A stretch of 43,026 nt of DNA from Bacteroidaceae bacterium (lineage in GTDB: Bacteria; Bacteroidota; Bacteroidia; Bacteroidales; Bacteroidaceae), in the NCBI GenBank assembly GCA_017522915.1, contig JAFWXX010000002.1, positions 1 to 43,026 on the forward strand. Reading direction: 5' to 3'. The position numbers and the translations under genes were made by a program. The notes under the pieces were generated by a model that worked only from the letters and a program-made list of their open reading frames with translations, had not been told where the DNA came from and ran no database searches. Each line of letters begins with the position of its first letter. Within the stretch, counting starts at the first letter, position 1. This document shows, piece by piece, positions 1 through 9,421 of this stretch.

Positions 1-2
1 AG

Positions 3-2765
3 CCAATCAAGATGAAGGGTGTCAACCGTCATGAGAACAGTCCGGTGAGCGGTCATGCTGTGACACGCGAGCAGATGAAGAAGGAGGTTATGCTAATGCT
101 TCAGGGCAATATAAACCATGTGCGTAATGCTCACTATCCCGATGCTCCCTACTGGTACTACCTATGCGACAAGTATGGTATCTACCTTGAGGATGAGGCT
201 AATATCGAGAGCCATGAGTACTATTATGGCGATGCTTCGCTCTCTCATGTTCCGGAATTCACTGATGCGCACGTGGCTCGTGTTATGGAGATGGCGCATG
301 CTACAATAAACAATCCTTCGGTTTGTATATGGTCGCTCGGCAATGAAGCCGGTCCTGGCGATAACTTTGTCAAGGCATACCAGTCACTTAAGGCATTTGA
401 TAAATCACGTCCTGTACAGTACGAACGTAACAACAATATCGTTGATATGGGTTCAAACCAGTATCCTTCAATAGGCTGGACCCGTGAGGCCGTAAAGGGT
501 AAGATGAATTTGGTATATCCTTTCCACATATCGGAGTATGCACACTCGATGGGTAATGCTGCCGGCAACCTTGTTGACTATTGGGAGGCTATCGAGAGCA
601 CCAACTTCTTTATCGGCGGTGCTATCTGGGATTGGGTTGACCAGGCTTTCTGGAATGTCGATGCCAAGACAGGAAAGAAATACCTGGGTTATGGCGGTGA
701 CTTCGGTGACCGTCCGAACGACCATACTTTCTGTATGAACGGAATTGTTTTCCCGGACCTCTCTCCAAAGCCTCAGTACCACGAAGTGAAGAAGGTATAT
801 CAGAATGCCGGTATAAAGCTTCTTGATAACGGCGAGGTAAGCATCTTCAACAAGCGTTACTTCAACTGCCTGTGCGACCTCGATGTTAAGGTTTCTCTAT
901 GGGAGAACGGCAAACAGATAGATTCATACTTCATGCCGGATATGAATATTGCTCCGCGCACTGCCAAGAGTTTCAAACTTAAGTTCAATAAGGCGAATTT
1001 TGCTGCAGACAAGGAGTATTTTGTAAAGGTTCAGCTGCTTTTGAAGAAAGACATGCCATGGGCCAATAAAGGGTATGCGCAGATGGAGGAGCAGATGCTT
1101 CTGCAGGGTGCTGCAAAGGCGGCTCTTCTTGCCGATGTTGCTAAGAGTGACGTAAAGATAACCATTGCCGAGGATAAGGAAAACGCTATAACAACAGTTG
1201 CCGGAGAGGGTTTCTCTATTGTGTTTGACAACAATGCCGGCGTACTTGAAAATGTAGTGTACGGCAATGAGACCGTATTCGAGAAGGGTGGTGCGATGAG
1301 TCTCAGTGCATACCGCGCTCCTGTCGATAACGATATCTGGGCATGGAACCGTTGGTTCGGCCTGGGATTGTATAATCTTGAAGACAAGGTGACTTCATTC
1401 GTGTCGCAGAAGAATGCCGACGGTACAATAGTACTGCAGTATATTGTGCGCTCACAGGCTAAACATCCGGGCCGTCGTGTGAAGAATGAAGATAACAGCT
1501 TTACTCTACAGAATGATGCGCGTGAATTTGGCGAGAATGAATTCCATTTTGTTTCAAACAGAATATGGACTATATATCCAGACGGTTCGGTTGAGCTTAA
1601 CAGTTCTGTAACAGGCAGTGATGCTGCTGTCGCTCTTGCACGTATCGGCTATCTGTTGCAGATGCCTAAGGCTCTTGACCGTTATACTTACTATGGCCGT
1701 GGCCCATGGAACAACTATAACGACCGTCGTACCGGTGCCTTCATACAGCAATATTCAAGCACCGTTGCCGACCAGTTCGTACACTTCCCCAAGCCGCAGG
1801 ATATGGCTAACCGCGAGGAGGTCCGTTGGGCAACATTGACAAATGCTGCAGGAAACGGTGTTATATTTGTCTCTACAGGCTCTCTCTCTACAACAGCACT
1901 GCCATGGAACGACGTGGAGCTTACAGAGGCTGCTCATCCATTCCAGTTGCCGGAGTCATCGGGTACATGGTTGCATCTTGATGCGAAAGTGAACGGTCTC
2001 GGAGGCAACAGCTGCGGTCAGGGCGGTCCGCTTGAGCACGACCTTGTGAAGTCGGGTGACAACAGTGTCGGCTTTATCATGCGTCCTGTAAAGGCCGGTG
2101 ACAACTACGAGGCTCTTGCCAATGTTGCTCCTTCGGGCGTGATTCCTGTAGTTCTGAAGCGCGACTTGCGTGGTGTAGTTACTATGGATTGCGCAAAAGC
2201 GGGTGCCGAGATATATTATAAGGTAGGAAAGAAGGGCAAGAAGACGCTTTATACAGCACCGGTTGATATGAGCAAGGGCGGTGAGATAACAGTATGGGAA
2301 AAGGCTACGCCAAAACTTGCAGCAACATACAAGTACGACGAGATAACCTCTATTCCTATTACAGTTGCGTTCTGTTCAAGCCTTGAACCCGGTTCCGGTG
2401 CCGAGAAAATGCTGGATGGCGACCCATCTACCTTGTGGCATACAATGTACTCTGTTACCGTTGCCAACTATCCTCACTGGATTGATTTCGATGCAAACGA
2501 GGAGGTAACAATCAAGGGCTTCAAGTATATGCCTCGTCAGGATGGCGGAAACAACGGAAATATCAAAGGCTATAAGCTTCAGGTAAGTGCAGACGGCAAG
2601 AACTGGAGTGAGCCCGTGGCCGAGGGCGAGTTCCCTTATTCAGCAGAAAAACAGACTGTAATGTTCAAGACTCCTGTAAAGGCACGTTACGTGCGCTTTA
2701 CAGCTACAAGTTCACAGAACGGACAGGACTTCGGTTCAGGTGCTGAGTTTGAACTGATAAGGTAA
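3..2765 (+). CDS. Beta-galactosidase, glycoside hydrolase family 2 (5' end outside window)
   Basis: This is the C-terminal part of a LacZ-type GH2 beta-galactosidase, which cleaves terminal beta-galactosides with retention. The reading frame is open from base 3 (Pro-Ile-Lys before the first Met at 12), so the true start lies upstream. Numbering from that Met, LGNEAG carries the likely acid/base Glu112 and SEYAHSMGN the likely nucleophile Glu175. A Bgal_small_N-like domain follows, with the motif YYGRGPWNNYNDRRTGAF. After it come a short Fn3/chitobiase-C-like stretch and a C-terminal F5/8 type C (CBM32-like) module over about the last 130 residues, which probably binds sugar. The signal peptide and jelly-roll domain are not visible. 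A secreted or periplasmic role in host or plant glycan use is inferred from family habits. A strong hairpin ends the transcript. Confidence 0.95.
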   Translation, partial: PIKMKGVNRHENSPVSGHAVTREQMKKEVMLMLQGNINHVRNAHYPDAPYWYYLCDKYGIYLEDEANIESHEYYYGDASLSHVPEFTDAHVARVMEMAHATINNPSVCIWSLGNEAGPGDNFVKAYQSLKAFDKSRPVQYERNNNIVDMGSNQYPSIGWTREAVKGKMNLVYPFHISEYAHSMGNAAGNLVDYWEAIESTNFFIGGAIWDWVDQAFWNVDAKTGKKYLGYGGDFGDRPNDHTFCMNGIVFPDLSPKPQYHEVKKVYQNAGIKLLDNGEVSIFNKRYFNCLCDLDVKVSLWENGKQIDSYFMPDMNIAPRTAKSFKLKFNKANFAADKEYFVKVQLLLKKDMPWANKGYAQMEEQMLLQGAAKAALLADVAKSDVKITIAEDKENAITTVAGEGFSIVFDNNAGVLENVVYGNETVFEKGGAMSLSAYRAPVDNDIWAWNRWFGLGLYNLEDKVTSFVSQKNADGTIVLQYIVRSQAKHPGRRVKNEDNSFTLQNDAREFGENEFHFVSNRIWTIYPDGSVELNSSVTGSDAAVALARIGYLLQMPKALDRYTYYGRGPWNNYNDRRTGAFIQQYSSTVADQFVHFPKPQDMANREEVRWATLTNAAGNGVIFVSTGSLSTTALPWNDVELTEAAHPFQLPESSGTWLHLDAKVNGLGGNSCGQGGPLEHDLVKSGDNSVGFIMRPVKAGDNYEALANVAPSGVIPVVLKRDLRGVVTMDCAKAGAEIYYKVGKKGKKTLYTAPVDMSKGGEITVWEKATPKLAATYKYDEITSIPITVAFCSSLEPGSGAEKMLDGDPSTLWHTMYSVTVANYPHWIDFDANEEVTIKGFKYMPRQDGGNNGNIKGYKLQVSADGKNWSEPVAEGEFPYSAEKQTVMFKTPVKARYVRFTATSSQNGQDFGSGAEFELIR

Positions 2766-2784
2766 TAGAATCCTCGTATATACA

Positions 2785-2841
2785 AATCACTCCCCTAATC
2801 TTTGTCTGCAACAATAACAGACAAAGATTAGGGGAGTGATT
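2785..2841. terminator. Perfect 24-bp hairpin terminator after the beta-galactosidase
   Basis: The arms at 2785-2808 and 2818-2841 are perfect reverse complements around a 9-base loop, starting 19 bases after the stop codon. A T-rich stretch follows on the plus strand. It separates the GH2 gene from the rfb operon. Confidence 0.85.
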
Positions 2842-2990
2842 CATGGTTATTTTGTTTATAAAGCATGATTAGCATTTTTTTGCAGCGGTTTAATGAATAT
2901 TCTTATATATTTGAGATGAATCTCGAATATATTCTTCACTCACTGTGAAAAATATTGAAACAAGCTTAATATTTCTTGCTCGTTTCTTTG

Positions 2991-2998
2991 TATATTTG
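2991..2998 (+). promoter_or_regulatory. Candidate -7 box for the rfb operon
   Basis: TATATTTG matches the Bacteroidota -7 consensus TAnnTTTG and lies about 100 bases before rfbA. I see no good TTTG at the expected -33 spacing. Apart from this and the terminator, the 335-base gap holds only AT-rich sequence. Confidence 0.4.
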
Positions 2999-3100
2999 TA
3001 CAATAGCTTCTCTTGTCTGGATTGTATGTACGGTTCAGGATTGAAATATAGCTGATAATGTATGTTGAATAGGCTGTTTGCCTGTTAAATAACAAGTTTT

Positions 3101-4003
3101 ATGAAAGGAATAGTATTGGCCGGCGGTTCCGGTACCCGTCTTTATCCCATAACAAAGGGAGTGAGCAAGCAGATGTTGCCTATCTATGACAAACCGATGA
3201 TATATTATCCTATCTCGGTTCTTATGCTTGCCGGCATAAGGGAGATACTGATAATATCCACACCTCAGGACCTGCCCGGCTTCAAGCGTCTGCTTGGCGA
3301 CGGAAGCGACTACGGCGTCAAGTTCGAGTATGCCGAGCAGCCTTCTCCCGACGGCCTTGCACAGGCCTTCATAATTGGCGAAGAGTTCATAGGCAACGAT
3401 TCGGCATGCCTTGTCCTGGGTGACAATATATTCCATGGTGCAGGCTTCTCGGCAATGCTCAAGGAGGCAGTGCGCGCAGCGGAGGAAGACTGCAAGGCAA
3501 CCGTATTCGGCTACTGGGTCGATGACCCAGAACGCTATGGCGTAGCAGAATTCGACAAGGACGGCAACTGCCTCTCCATTGAAGAGAAACCGGCAAACCC
3601 GAAATCGAACTACGCTGTCGTAGGCCTCTATTTCTACCCGAACAAGGTAGTCGAGGTAGCGAAGAACATCAAGCCTTCGGCACGCGGAGAACTTGAGATT
3701 ACTACAGTCAACCAGCAGTTTCTATGTGACGGAGAGCTGAAGGTGCAGACGTTGGAGCGCGGTTTCGCATGGCTCGACACCGGCACACACGACTCGCTCG
3801 CCGAGGCATCCATCTTTGTGGAAGTGATAGAGAAACGTCAGGGCCTGAAGATAGCCTGTCTCGAAGGCATTGCATACCGCAAAGGCTGGATTGACGAAGA
3901 GAAGATGCGTGAATTGGCCCAGCCGATGATTAAGAACCAGTACGGCAGATACATTCTTAAGATAATAGACGAAGTAAAGCGTTCTGGAGCAAATATAGAG
4001 TGA
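3101..4003 (+). CDS. rfbA: Glucose-1-phosphate thymidylyltransferase
   Basis: RfbA/RmlA makes dTDP-glucose and pyrophosphate from glucose-1-phosphate and dTTP, the first step of dTDP-L-rhamnose synthesis in the cytoplasm. The N-terminus has the nucleotide-binding loop GGSGTRL (residues 8-14) and the catalytic-region lysine in VSKQMLP (Lys23). LGDNIFHG supplies the metal-binding Asp, and [16 protein letters not shown] and the GELEITTVN block are family signatures. At 300 residues it has full family length. Its stop lies just before the rfbC start, so the four genes rfbA-C-D-B form a tight operon feeding rhamnose into capsule or O-antigen. Confidence 0.97.
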   Translation: MKGIVLAGGSGTRLYPITKGVSKQMLPIYDKPMIYYPISVLMLAGIREILIISTPQDLPGFKRLLGDGSDYGVKFEYAEQPSPDGLAQAFIIGEEFIGNDSACLVLGDNIFHGAGFSAMLKEAVRAAEEDCKATVFGYWVDDPERYGVAEFDKDGNCLSIEEKPANPKSNYAVVGLYFYPNKVVEVAKNIKPSARGELEITTVNQQFLCDGELKVQTLERGFAWLDTGTHDSLAEASIFVEVIEKRQGLKIACLEGIAYRKGWIDEEKMRELAQPMIKNQYGRYILKIIDEVKRSGANIE

Positions 4004-4005
4004 TT

Positions 4006-4575
4006 ATGGAAGTAATAAAGACCGATATAGAAGGCGTTGTTATTATAGAACCGCGTATATTCAAGGACGAAAGAGGCTATTTCTATGAATCGTTCTCTCA
4101 GCGCGAGTTCGAAGAGAAAGTGTGCCGCACCGTGTTCGTTCAGGACAACCAGTCGAAATCGTCTTACGGAGTATTGCGCGGTCTTCATTTCCAGAAGCCT
4201 CCATACTGCCAGAGCAAGTTGGTACGCTGTATAAAAGGCGCAGTGCTCGATGTAGCAGTGGATATACGCAAGGGCTCTCCTACATTCGGCAAATATGTAG
4301 CTGTAGAACTCACCGAGGAGAATCACCGCCAGTTCTTTGTTCCGCGTGGCTTTGCACATGGCTTTGCTGTGCTTACTGAAGAGGCCGTCTTCCAATACAA
4401 GTGCGACAACTTTTATTGCAAGGAGAGCGAAGGCTCTGTAGCATGGAACGACCCGCAGCTTGCTATAGACTGGAGAATCCCAGCCGACAAGGTATTGCTT
4501 TCCGAGAAAGACAAGCTGAGCAAGAATATCGCTGATGCGGAGTTCCTGTTTGACTATAACGAAAAACTATATTGA
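4006..4575 (+). CDS. rfbC: dTDP-4-dehydrorhamnose 3,5-epimerase
   Basis: RfbC/RmlC epimerises dTDP-4-keto-6-deoxyglucose at C3 and C5, the third step of the rhamnose pathway. RGLHFQ holds the catalytic base His61 and FQYKCDNFY holds Tyr131, matching family spacing; RGFAHGF is the conserved cupin strand. The protein is 189 residues. I chose ATG at 4006, two bases after the rfbA stop. An in-frame GTG at 4000 overlaps that stop but would add only Met-Ile. Confidence 0.96.
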   Translation: MEVIKTDIEGVVIIEPRIFKDERGYFYESFSQREFEEKVCRTVFVQDNQSKSSYGVLRGLHFQKPPYCQSKLVRCIKGAVLDVAVDIRKGSPTFGKYVAVELTEENHRQFFVPRGFAHGFAVLTEEAVFQYKCDNFYCKESEGSVAWNDPQLAIDWRIPADKVLLSEKDKLSKNIADAEFLFDYNEKLY

Positions 4576-4576
4576 A

Positions 4577-5443
4577 ATGAATATACTTGTAACAGGAGCC
4601 AACGGCCAGCTGGGCAATGAAATGCGCCGCTTAGGTGCAGTTTCTCCCAACAACTACATCTTTACCGATGTAGCGGAACTGGATATAACCGATGCGAGTG
4701 CAGTCCTTGCCACTGTAAAGGAGAATGCGGTAGAAATCATTGTCAACTGCGCTGCATATACCAATGTCGATAAGGCCGAGAGTGACGAGGCAACAGCAGA
4801 ACTCATAAACTCAACGGCAGTAAGGAACCTTGCGGTTGCTATGAAAGAGGTAGGCGGCACGCTGTTCCATGTATCGACCGACTATGTGTTCGGCCTTGAC
4901 GGAAACACTCCACGCACCGAGGATATGCCGGTGAACCCTCTTGGTGTATATGGCCGCACAAAGCTCAACGGCGAGCTTGCAATTAAGGAGAGCGGCTGCA
5001 AGGCACTCATCTTCCGCACAGCCTGGCTCTACAGCGAGTTCGGAAACAACTTCCTCAAGACCATGCTCCGCCTCACCGCCGAGCGAGAACAGCTCAATGT
5101 CGTCTTCGACCAGGTAGGCACGCCAACATACGCCGGAGACCTTGCCCTTGCAATCTTCTCCATAATAGAGGCCGGAGTATATGAAGGCAATGAAGGCATT
5201 TACCATTTTTCGGACGAAGGCGTATGCTCATGGTACGACTTTGCAGTGGAGATTGCAGCAGCTGCCGGCAATACAAACTGCCGCATCAGCCCATGCCACA
5301 GCAGCGAGTTCCCCTCACCGGTTACGCGTCCGCCATATTCGGTTCTCGACAAGACAAAAATCAAAAACACTTTCGATATAGACATTCCGCACTGGAGAGA
5401 GTCGATGGAGTATTGCATAAAAAGAATCAAAGCGAACAAATAA
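4577..5443 (+). CDS. rfbD: dTDP-4-dehydrorhamnose reductase
   Basis: RfbD/RmlD reduces dTDP-4-keto-L-rhamnose with NAD(P)H to give dTDP-L-rhamnose. It is a short-chain-dehydrogenase fold: TGANGQLG (residues 6-13) is the dinucleotide loop, HVSTDYVF the Ser/Thr region, and VYGRTKLNGE the catalytic Tyr125-x3-Lys129. At 288 residues it has normal length. ATG 4577 lies one base after the rfbC stop and puts the Rossmann loop at the usual position. The frame is open further upstream to 4535, but that would overlap rfbC and add an atypical extension. Confidence 0.96.
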   Translation: MNILVTGANGQLGNEMRRLGAVSPNNYIFTDVAELDITDASAVLATVKENAVEIIVNCAAYTNVDKAESDEATAELINSTAVRNLAVAMKEVGGTLFHVSTDYVFGLDGNTPRTEDMPVNPLGVYGRTKLNGELAIKESGCKALIFRTAWLYSEFGNNFLKTMLRLTAEREQLNVVFDQVGTPTYAGDLALAIFSIIEAGVYEGNEGIYHFSDEGVCSWYDFAVEIAAAAGNTNCRISPCHSSEFPSPVTRPPYSVLDKTKIKNTFDIDIPHWRESMEYCIKRIKANK

Positions 5444-5453
5444 TATATAAGGT

Positions 5454-6590
5454 ATGAAACGCAGTATAATAGTTACCGGCGGTGCCGGCTTCATAGGCAG
5501 CCATGTGGTGCGCCTTTTTGTGAACAAGTACCCCGAATACAATATAATAAACGTTGACAAGCTTACATACGCAGGCAATCTTGCCAACCTCAAGGATATT
5601 GAGGAGAAGCCTAACTATACATTCGTAAAGGCCGATATCTGCGACTTCGATACAATGTACAGGCTTATGGTTGACAACAATGTTGACGGCATCATACATC
5701 TTGCAGCCGAGAGCCATGTTGACCGCTCAATAAAGGACCCGTTCACTTTTGCACGTACAAACGTGATGGGTACCCTGTCGCTTCTTCAGGCAGCAAAGCT
5801 CTATTGGGAGTCGTTGCCCGAAAAGTATGAAGGCAAGAGATTCTATCATATCTCTACCGACGAGGTATATGGCGCGCTTGAACTGAGCCACCCCGAAGGC
5901 ATAGAGCCTCCGTTCACTACAACCGCGTCATCGGGCGAGCATCATCTGGCGTATGGCAAGGATTTCTTCTACGAAACGACAAAGTACAATCCGCACAGCC
6001 CCTATTCGGCTTCAAAGGCAAGCAGTGACCACTTCGTACGCGCATTCCACGATACATACGGCATGCCTACAATAGTGACAAACTGCTCGAACAACTACGG
6101 CCCGTACCAGTTCCCGGAGAAACTGATACCGCTCTTCATCAACAATATACGTCACCGCAAGCCGTTGCCAGTCTATGGCAAGGGCGAGAATGTACGCGAT
6201 TGGCTCTATGTGGTTGACCACGCACGTGCAATTGATGTCATTTTCCACAACGGCAAGGTTGCAGACACATACAACATCGGCGGTTTCAACGAGTGGAAGA
6301 ATATCGACATCATAAAGGTAATAATAAAGACCGTTGACCGCTTGTTGGGCAACCCTGAAGGCGCATCGCTCGACCTCATCACATACGTTACTGACCGTGC
6401 CGGCCACGACTTGCGCTATGCTATCGATTCCACAAAATTGCAGAAGGAGCTCGGTTGGGAGCCCAGCCTGCAGTTCGAGGAGGGTATTGAAAAGACCGTG
6501 CAGTGGTATCTCGACAACCAAGAGTGGATGGACAACATCACAAGCGGAGAGTATGAGAAGTACTACGATGATATGTACAAAGGAAGATAA
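5454..6590 (+). CDS. rfbB: dTDP-glucose 4,6-dehydratase
   Basis: RfbB/RmlB converts dTDP-glucose to dTDP-4-keto-6-deoxyglucose using bound NAD+, the second step of the pathway although it is the last gene here. Visible motifs are the Rossmann loop TGGAGFIGSH (residues 8-17), HISTDEVYG with the Thr-Asp-Glu catalytic set, and PYSASK with Tyr184 and Lys188. SNNYGPYQFPEKLIPLF is a substrate-binding signature. The protein has 378 residues. It follows rfbD by 10 bases and ends at a bidirectional hairpin terminator. Confidence 0.97.
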   Translation: MKRSIIVTGGAGFIGSHVVRLFVNKYPEYNIINVDKLTYAGNLANLKDIEEKPNYTFVKADICDFDTMYRLMVDNNVDGIIHLAAESHVDRSIKDPFTFARTNVMGTLSLLQAAKLYWESLPEKYEGKRFYHISTDEVYGALELSHPEGIEPPFTTTASSGEHHLAYGKDFFYETTKYNPHSPYSASKASSDHFVRAFHDTYGMPTIVTNCSNNYGPYQFPEKLIPLFINNIRHRKPLPVYGKGENVRDWLYVVDHARAIDVIFHNGKVADTYNIGGFNEWKNIDIIKVIIKTVDRLLGNPEGASLDLITYVTDRAGHDLRYAIDSTKLQKELGWEPSLQFEEGIEKTVQWYLDNQEWMDNITSGEYEKYYDDMYKGR

Positions 6591-6599
6591 TCTTTTTCA

Positions 6600-6649
6600 A
6601 CATAATAAAATCAGACACAAACAAAAGTTTGTGTCTGATTTTATTATGT
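6600..6649. terminator. Bidirectional 23-bp hairpin between rfbB and the PorT-like gene
   Basis: The arms at 6600-6622 and 6627-6649 are perfect complements around an AAAA loop. A-rich and T-rich flanks lie on both outer sides, so it can serve rfbB (plus) and the convergent minus-strand barrel gene. Confidence 0.85.
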
Positions 6650-6655
6650 GTAGCC

Positions 6656-7339
6656 TTAAAGAATCCTTATTGCGTATCCTAACCTGACTGTTATTGTCTG
6701 GTTTGCCGAGCGTCCGAAGTCGTCTGTCTTTGAGTTCTTGAATATGTCAGACAGTCCGTAATAGTAACGTCCCTCAATAAAGAAACTGCCTATCTTTGTC
6801 TTGAGTTCAACTCCTGCACCGCCGGCAATGCCGTAATCGAACTTGTTTTCAATATCCTTTCCGTATATAGGCCTAATCGATTCGGGGCGGTCTTCGGGCT
6901 TCCAGTCGCCTTCGTATTTCTCGCTATCTCCTAAAGAAAAACCTATTTGAGGGCCCAGGTTGATGAAAAACTGGAATCCGCGTTCTTCCTTGCCCCATGA
7001 CAAGTGTGCAAGCAACGGTATTTCTACATAATTGACAGTGCGGCTATAGCCATTTGACGTGCCATCGTCAAAGTTCTCTTCCCAACCTTTTTGTGAGAAA
7101 TTGAGTTCAACCTGGGCAGCGCATATCATTCCAAAGTATTTTTCGCTTGTATATCGGGCAAAAATACCGCCGTTCATCCCCATTATGTATTTCTGGCGAA
7201 TTGTAGGCTGAAAATCCATCTGGTTGAGGTTTACTCCTCCAACAGCTCCTATTTCAAGCTTGCGTCTTGGCTGTTCTACCTGAGCTGCTATGTCCATAGC
7301 AAGCAAAAGTATGAGTATTATTGTTGAAACTCTTTTCAT
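6656..7339 (-). CDS. PorT-family outer-membrane beta-barrel protein
   Basis: A 227-residue protein with a signal peptide (about residues 1-19, ending in AMDIAAQ) and alternating beta strands with glycine and aromatic belts. This is the OMP_b-brl_2 pattern usually named PorT family. The segment KLEIGAVGGVNLNQM opens the barrel, and the protein ends in RLGYAIRIL. True PorT is a type IX secretion component, but most proteins with this domain are general barrels, so the specific role is open. Its start overlaps the stop of the LysM gene by four bases (ATGA), implying translational coupling. Confidence 0.8.
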   Translation of the reverse strand: MKRVSTIILILLLAMDIAAQVEQPRRKLEIGAVGGVNLNQMDFQPTIRQKYIMGMNGGIFARYTSEKYFGMICAAQVELNFSQKGWEENFDDGTSNGYSRTVNYVEIPLLAHLSWGKEERGFQFFINLGPQIGFSLGDSEKYEGDWKPEDRPESIRPIYGKDIENKFDYGIAGGAGVELKTKIGSFFIEGRYYYGLSDIFKNSKTDDFGRSANQTITVRLGYAIRIL

Positions 7340-9171
7340 TTGTCAAAGTCTATCTTCTCAATGTTGTAGTCGCGGGTGTAGTGGATGAAATAAACCTTCT
7401 TGTTTATAAGTCCGCCCCAATTGTTTACTCTCTCGAACTTGAATCCTGTCTGCACCGGTGTGAATTCCAGCTCGTTTATCCTTTTCGGCATCTCCTTGCC
7501 ATACTTGCTTGCTGCAAGAAGGAAGAAATATCCTGTGTCGTATCCCAACATGCCATATCTGGGGTATATGTTCTGTATGTTCCGGTTGTATAGATTTATG
7601 TATTTCTCCTGGAACTTTGAACTTTCGGGCATCGAATAGTGGCTGTAGAATGTGGCATAGAAGTAGGTGTCAAGCTCGTAAAAGCTGTCGCGCGTGTCCT
7701 TTGCGTGTATCTGCCATTCGGGGTAACCGAATAGACTGTATTCCGGAATACGATGCGTCTCGTCGAGAATCTTTGTCTGTACCAGAATAGGAAGCAAGGT
7801 GTTCAGCATTTTGGAAGATGACGAAGTGGGTATAATGAAGTTCTCTTTATCCTCGATTAGAACTTCCTTAAGTGTCCTTGCAGTCTTTTCATTTGTTGAG
7901 AAATTGCTTATAGGCAGTGTCGTATGTGCAATGCCGTTTTTGTCAAGTTCATCTGTAAGGTATGTTATGAACTCCTTCTTGTTTGATTTTTCCGTGTCTT
8001 CTACGAATACGACATTTGCATTAGGGAACTGTTCTGTAAAACGTGCTGTTACTTCCGGAATAATGTACGACTGCATTGAGTTTACGATATATACCATAGG
8101 GTTACGGAATATCTCGTCCTCCTTGCTGGTAAATGGGATGACCAGTGGTATCCCGTTCTCTTTTGCATATCGTGCCAGTTCCTTGTTGTGATTAGGGTAT
8201 AATGCACCTATTATGAGGTCCATTCTGTCGAGCGAGCCGCTTGACAGCAGACTGTCAAGGCTGTTCTCCTTATGTCCCGAATCGAATGTGTTTATTTCGT
8301 ATGAGTATCCCTTCTCCTTGAGCTCCTTGACGGCCATAAGCAATCCCTGATAGTATTCTACCATTCGGCCCTGTTCGTTAGGCGCATAGCTGTCAAGCAG
8401 GAACGGCAGTATTACCGCTACTCTTATCGCGTTCTCATCGACAAGGCTGTCCTTGTCTGCAACTACAGAGTCCTTCTGCTCCTCAACTCTTTCAAATATT
8501 TCATTGTTGCTAAGTTCCCTCTCGCTACGCTCGACACTCCCTGTTTCTTTTCTTGCAGGAATTGTCAGAATCGTATTCCTCTTCAGCTTGTCATCGGTTA
8601 TTCCGGGATTCGCCTCCTTAAGCTCTATCTCTGTTATGTTGTATATGGCGCATATATCCTCAATGCTTTCGCCGCGTTTGACCTTGTGGGTCTTTGCTTT
8701 CTTCTGTTCCTTCCTTTTCTGTCCTGCTGTTTCTTGCTCTTTAACCTTTTTCCCTGGTATCAGAACAACTTCACCTGTACGGAAATTGGATATGGAGAGT
8801 CCCGGATTTGCTTCGCATATCTCTTGAGGTGTAATATGATACATCTTGCCCAAGCGATAGAGCGTTTCACCGCTCTTTATAGTATGGTATATCGCTTCAT
8901 TCCGCTCTTTAGGCGTAATGCTCTCCTGTGTGTTGGCTTTGCTGTGCTGGGGTATGGTCAGTACAAGCCCTACCGATAGCTTTGCCGCGCATCCGGGGTT
9001 ATGTTCCACGATTTCCTCAACAGTCGTGCCATACATCTTTGAGATTGAGTATAGCGTTTGTCCCTTGCTTACCGTGTGGGTAAAGAACTTGTTTTCTTGT
9101 GCGTTAATCGAAGTGACGGCTAATGCAAGAAGAAAGAATAGTGTCAGAAAGATATTGTTGTCTCTTTTCAT
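7336..9171 (-). CDS. LysM-repeat protein with a type 1 periplasmic-binding-like domain
   Basis: A 611-residue secreted protein. After a signal peptide (residues 1-24, ending SINAQ) come three LysM repeats at about 31-74, 92-136 and 160-203, each with the GQTL/GETL/GESI and NPG signatures that bind peptidoglycan. A charged linker then leads to an alpha/beta domain beginning IRVAVILPFLLD. This domain has the layout of amino-acid ABC-transporter substrate-binding proteins (IIGALYPN, GIPLVIPFTS, ANVVFVEDT). No transporter genes are nearby, so it is probably a cell-wall-anchored sensor or scaffold, not a transport component. It is co-transcribed with the downstream barrel gene. Confidence 0.88.
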   Translation of the reverse strand: MKRDNNIFLTLFFLLALAVTSINAQENKFFTHTVSKGQTLYSISKMYGTTVEEIVEHNPGCAAKLSVGLVLTIPQHSKANTQESITPKERNEAIYHTIKSGETLYRLGKMYHITPQEICEANPGLSISNFRTGEVVLIPGKKVKEQETAGQKRKEQKKAKTHKVKRGESIEDICAIYNITEIELKEANPGITDDKLKRNTILTIPARKETGSVERSERELSNNEIFERVEEQKDSVVADKDSLVDENAIRVAVILPFLLDSYAPNEQGRMVEYYQGLLMAVKELKEKGYSYEINTFDSGHKENSLDSLLSSGSLDRMDLIIGALYPNHNKELARYAKENGIPLVIPFTSKEDEIFRNPMVYIVNSMQSYIIPEVTARFTEQFPNANVVFVEDTEKSNKKEFITYLTDELDKNGIAHTTLPISNFSTNEKTARTLKEVLIEDKENFIIPTSSSSKMLNTLLPILVQTKILDETHRIPEYSLFGYPEWQIHAKDTRDSFYELDTYFYATFYSHYSMPESSKFQEKYINLYNRNIQNIYPRYGMLGYDTGYFFLLAASKYGKEMPKRINELEFTPVQTGFKFERVNNWGGLINKKVYFIHYTRDYNIEKIDFDK

Positions 9172-9217
9172 GTTTATCGTGTATATTCCGGAATGACAGT
9201 TTTATGCAATTTCTCTG

Positions 9218-9248
9218 CGAAGATACAATTAATTGCCAATAAATGCAA
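9218..9248 (-). promoter_or_regulatory. Promoter of the LysM/PorT-like operon
   Basis: Read on the minus strand, TTG (9248-9246) is followed after 20 bases by TATCTTCG (9225-9218), a close match to the Bacteroidota promoter. It lies about 45 bases before the LysM gene start. Confidence 0.5.
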
Positions 9249-9351
9249 CGGAGCATGTGAATTTTGATGTGTATATGCCATTTCGCGGAATATAAAGCAA
9301 ATCTTCGCTCTTAAATGTTGCAAATGACGCGGTATTCTCGATTGGTTTTAT

Positions 9352-9359
9352 TAATTTTG
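9352..9359 (+). promoter_or_regulatory. Candidate -7 box for the CHU_C-uvrA-rmuC operon
   Basis: TAATTTTG matches TAnnTTTG and lies 62 bases before the gene start at 9422. A clear -33 element is not seen. Confidence 0.4.
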
Positions 9360-9421
9360 CTTCTTGCAATGTTGCGGCTTTCTGCCGGCACTTGCTTTGT
9401 ATCATTTAAGAATTCTTGTTT

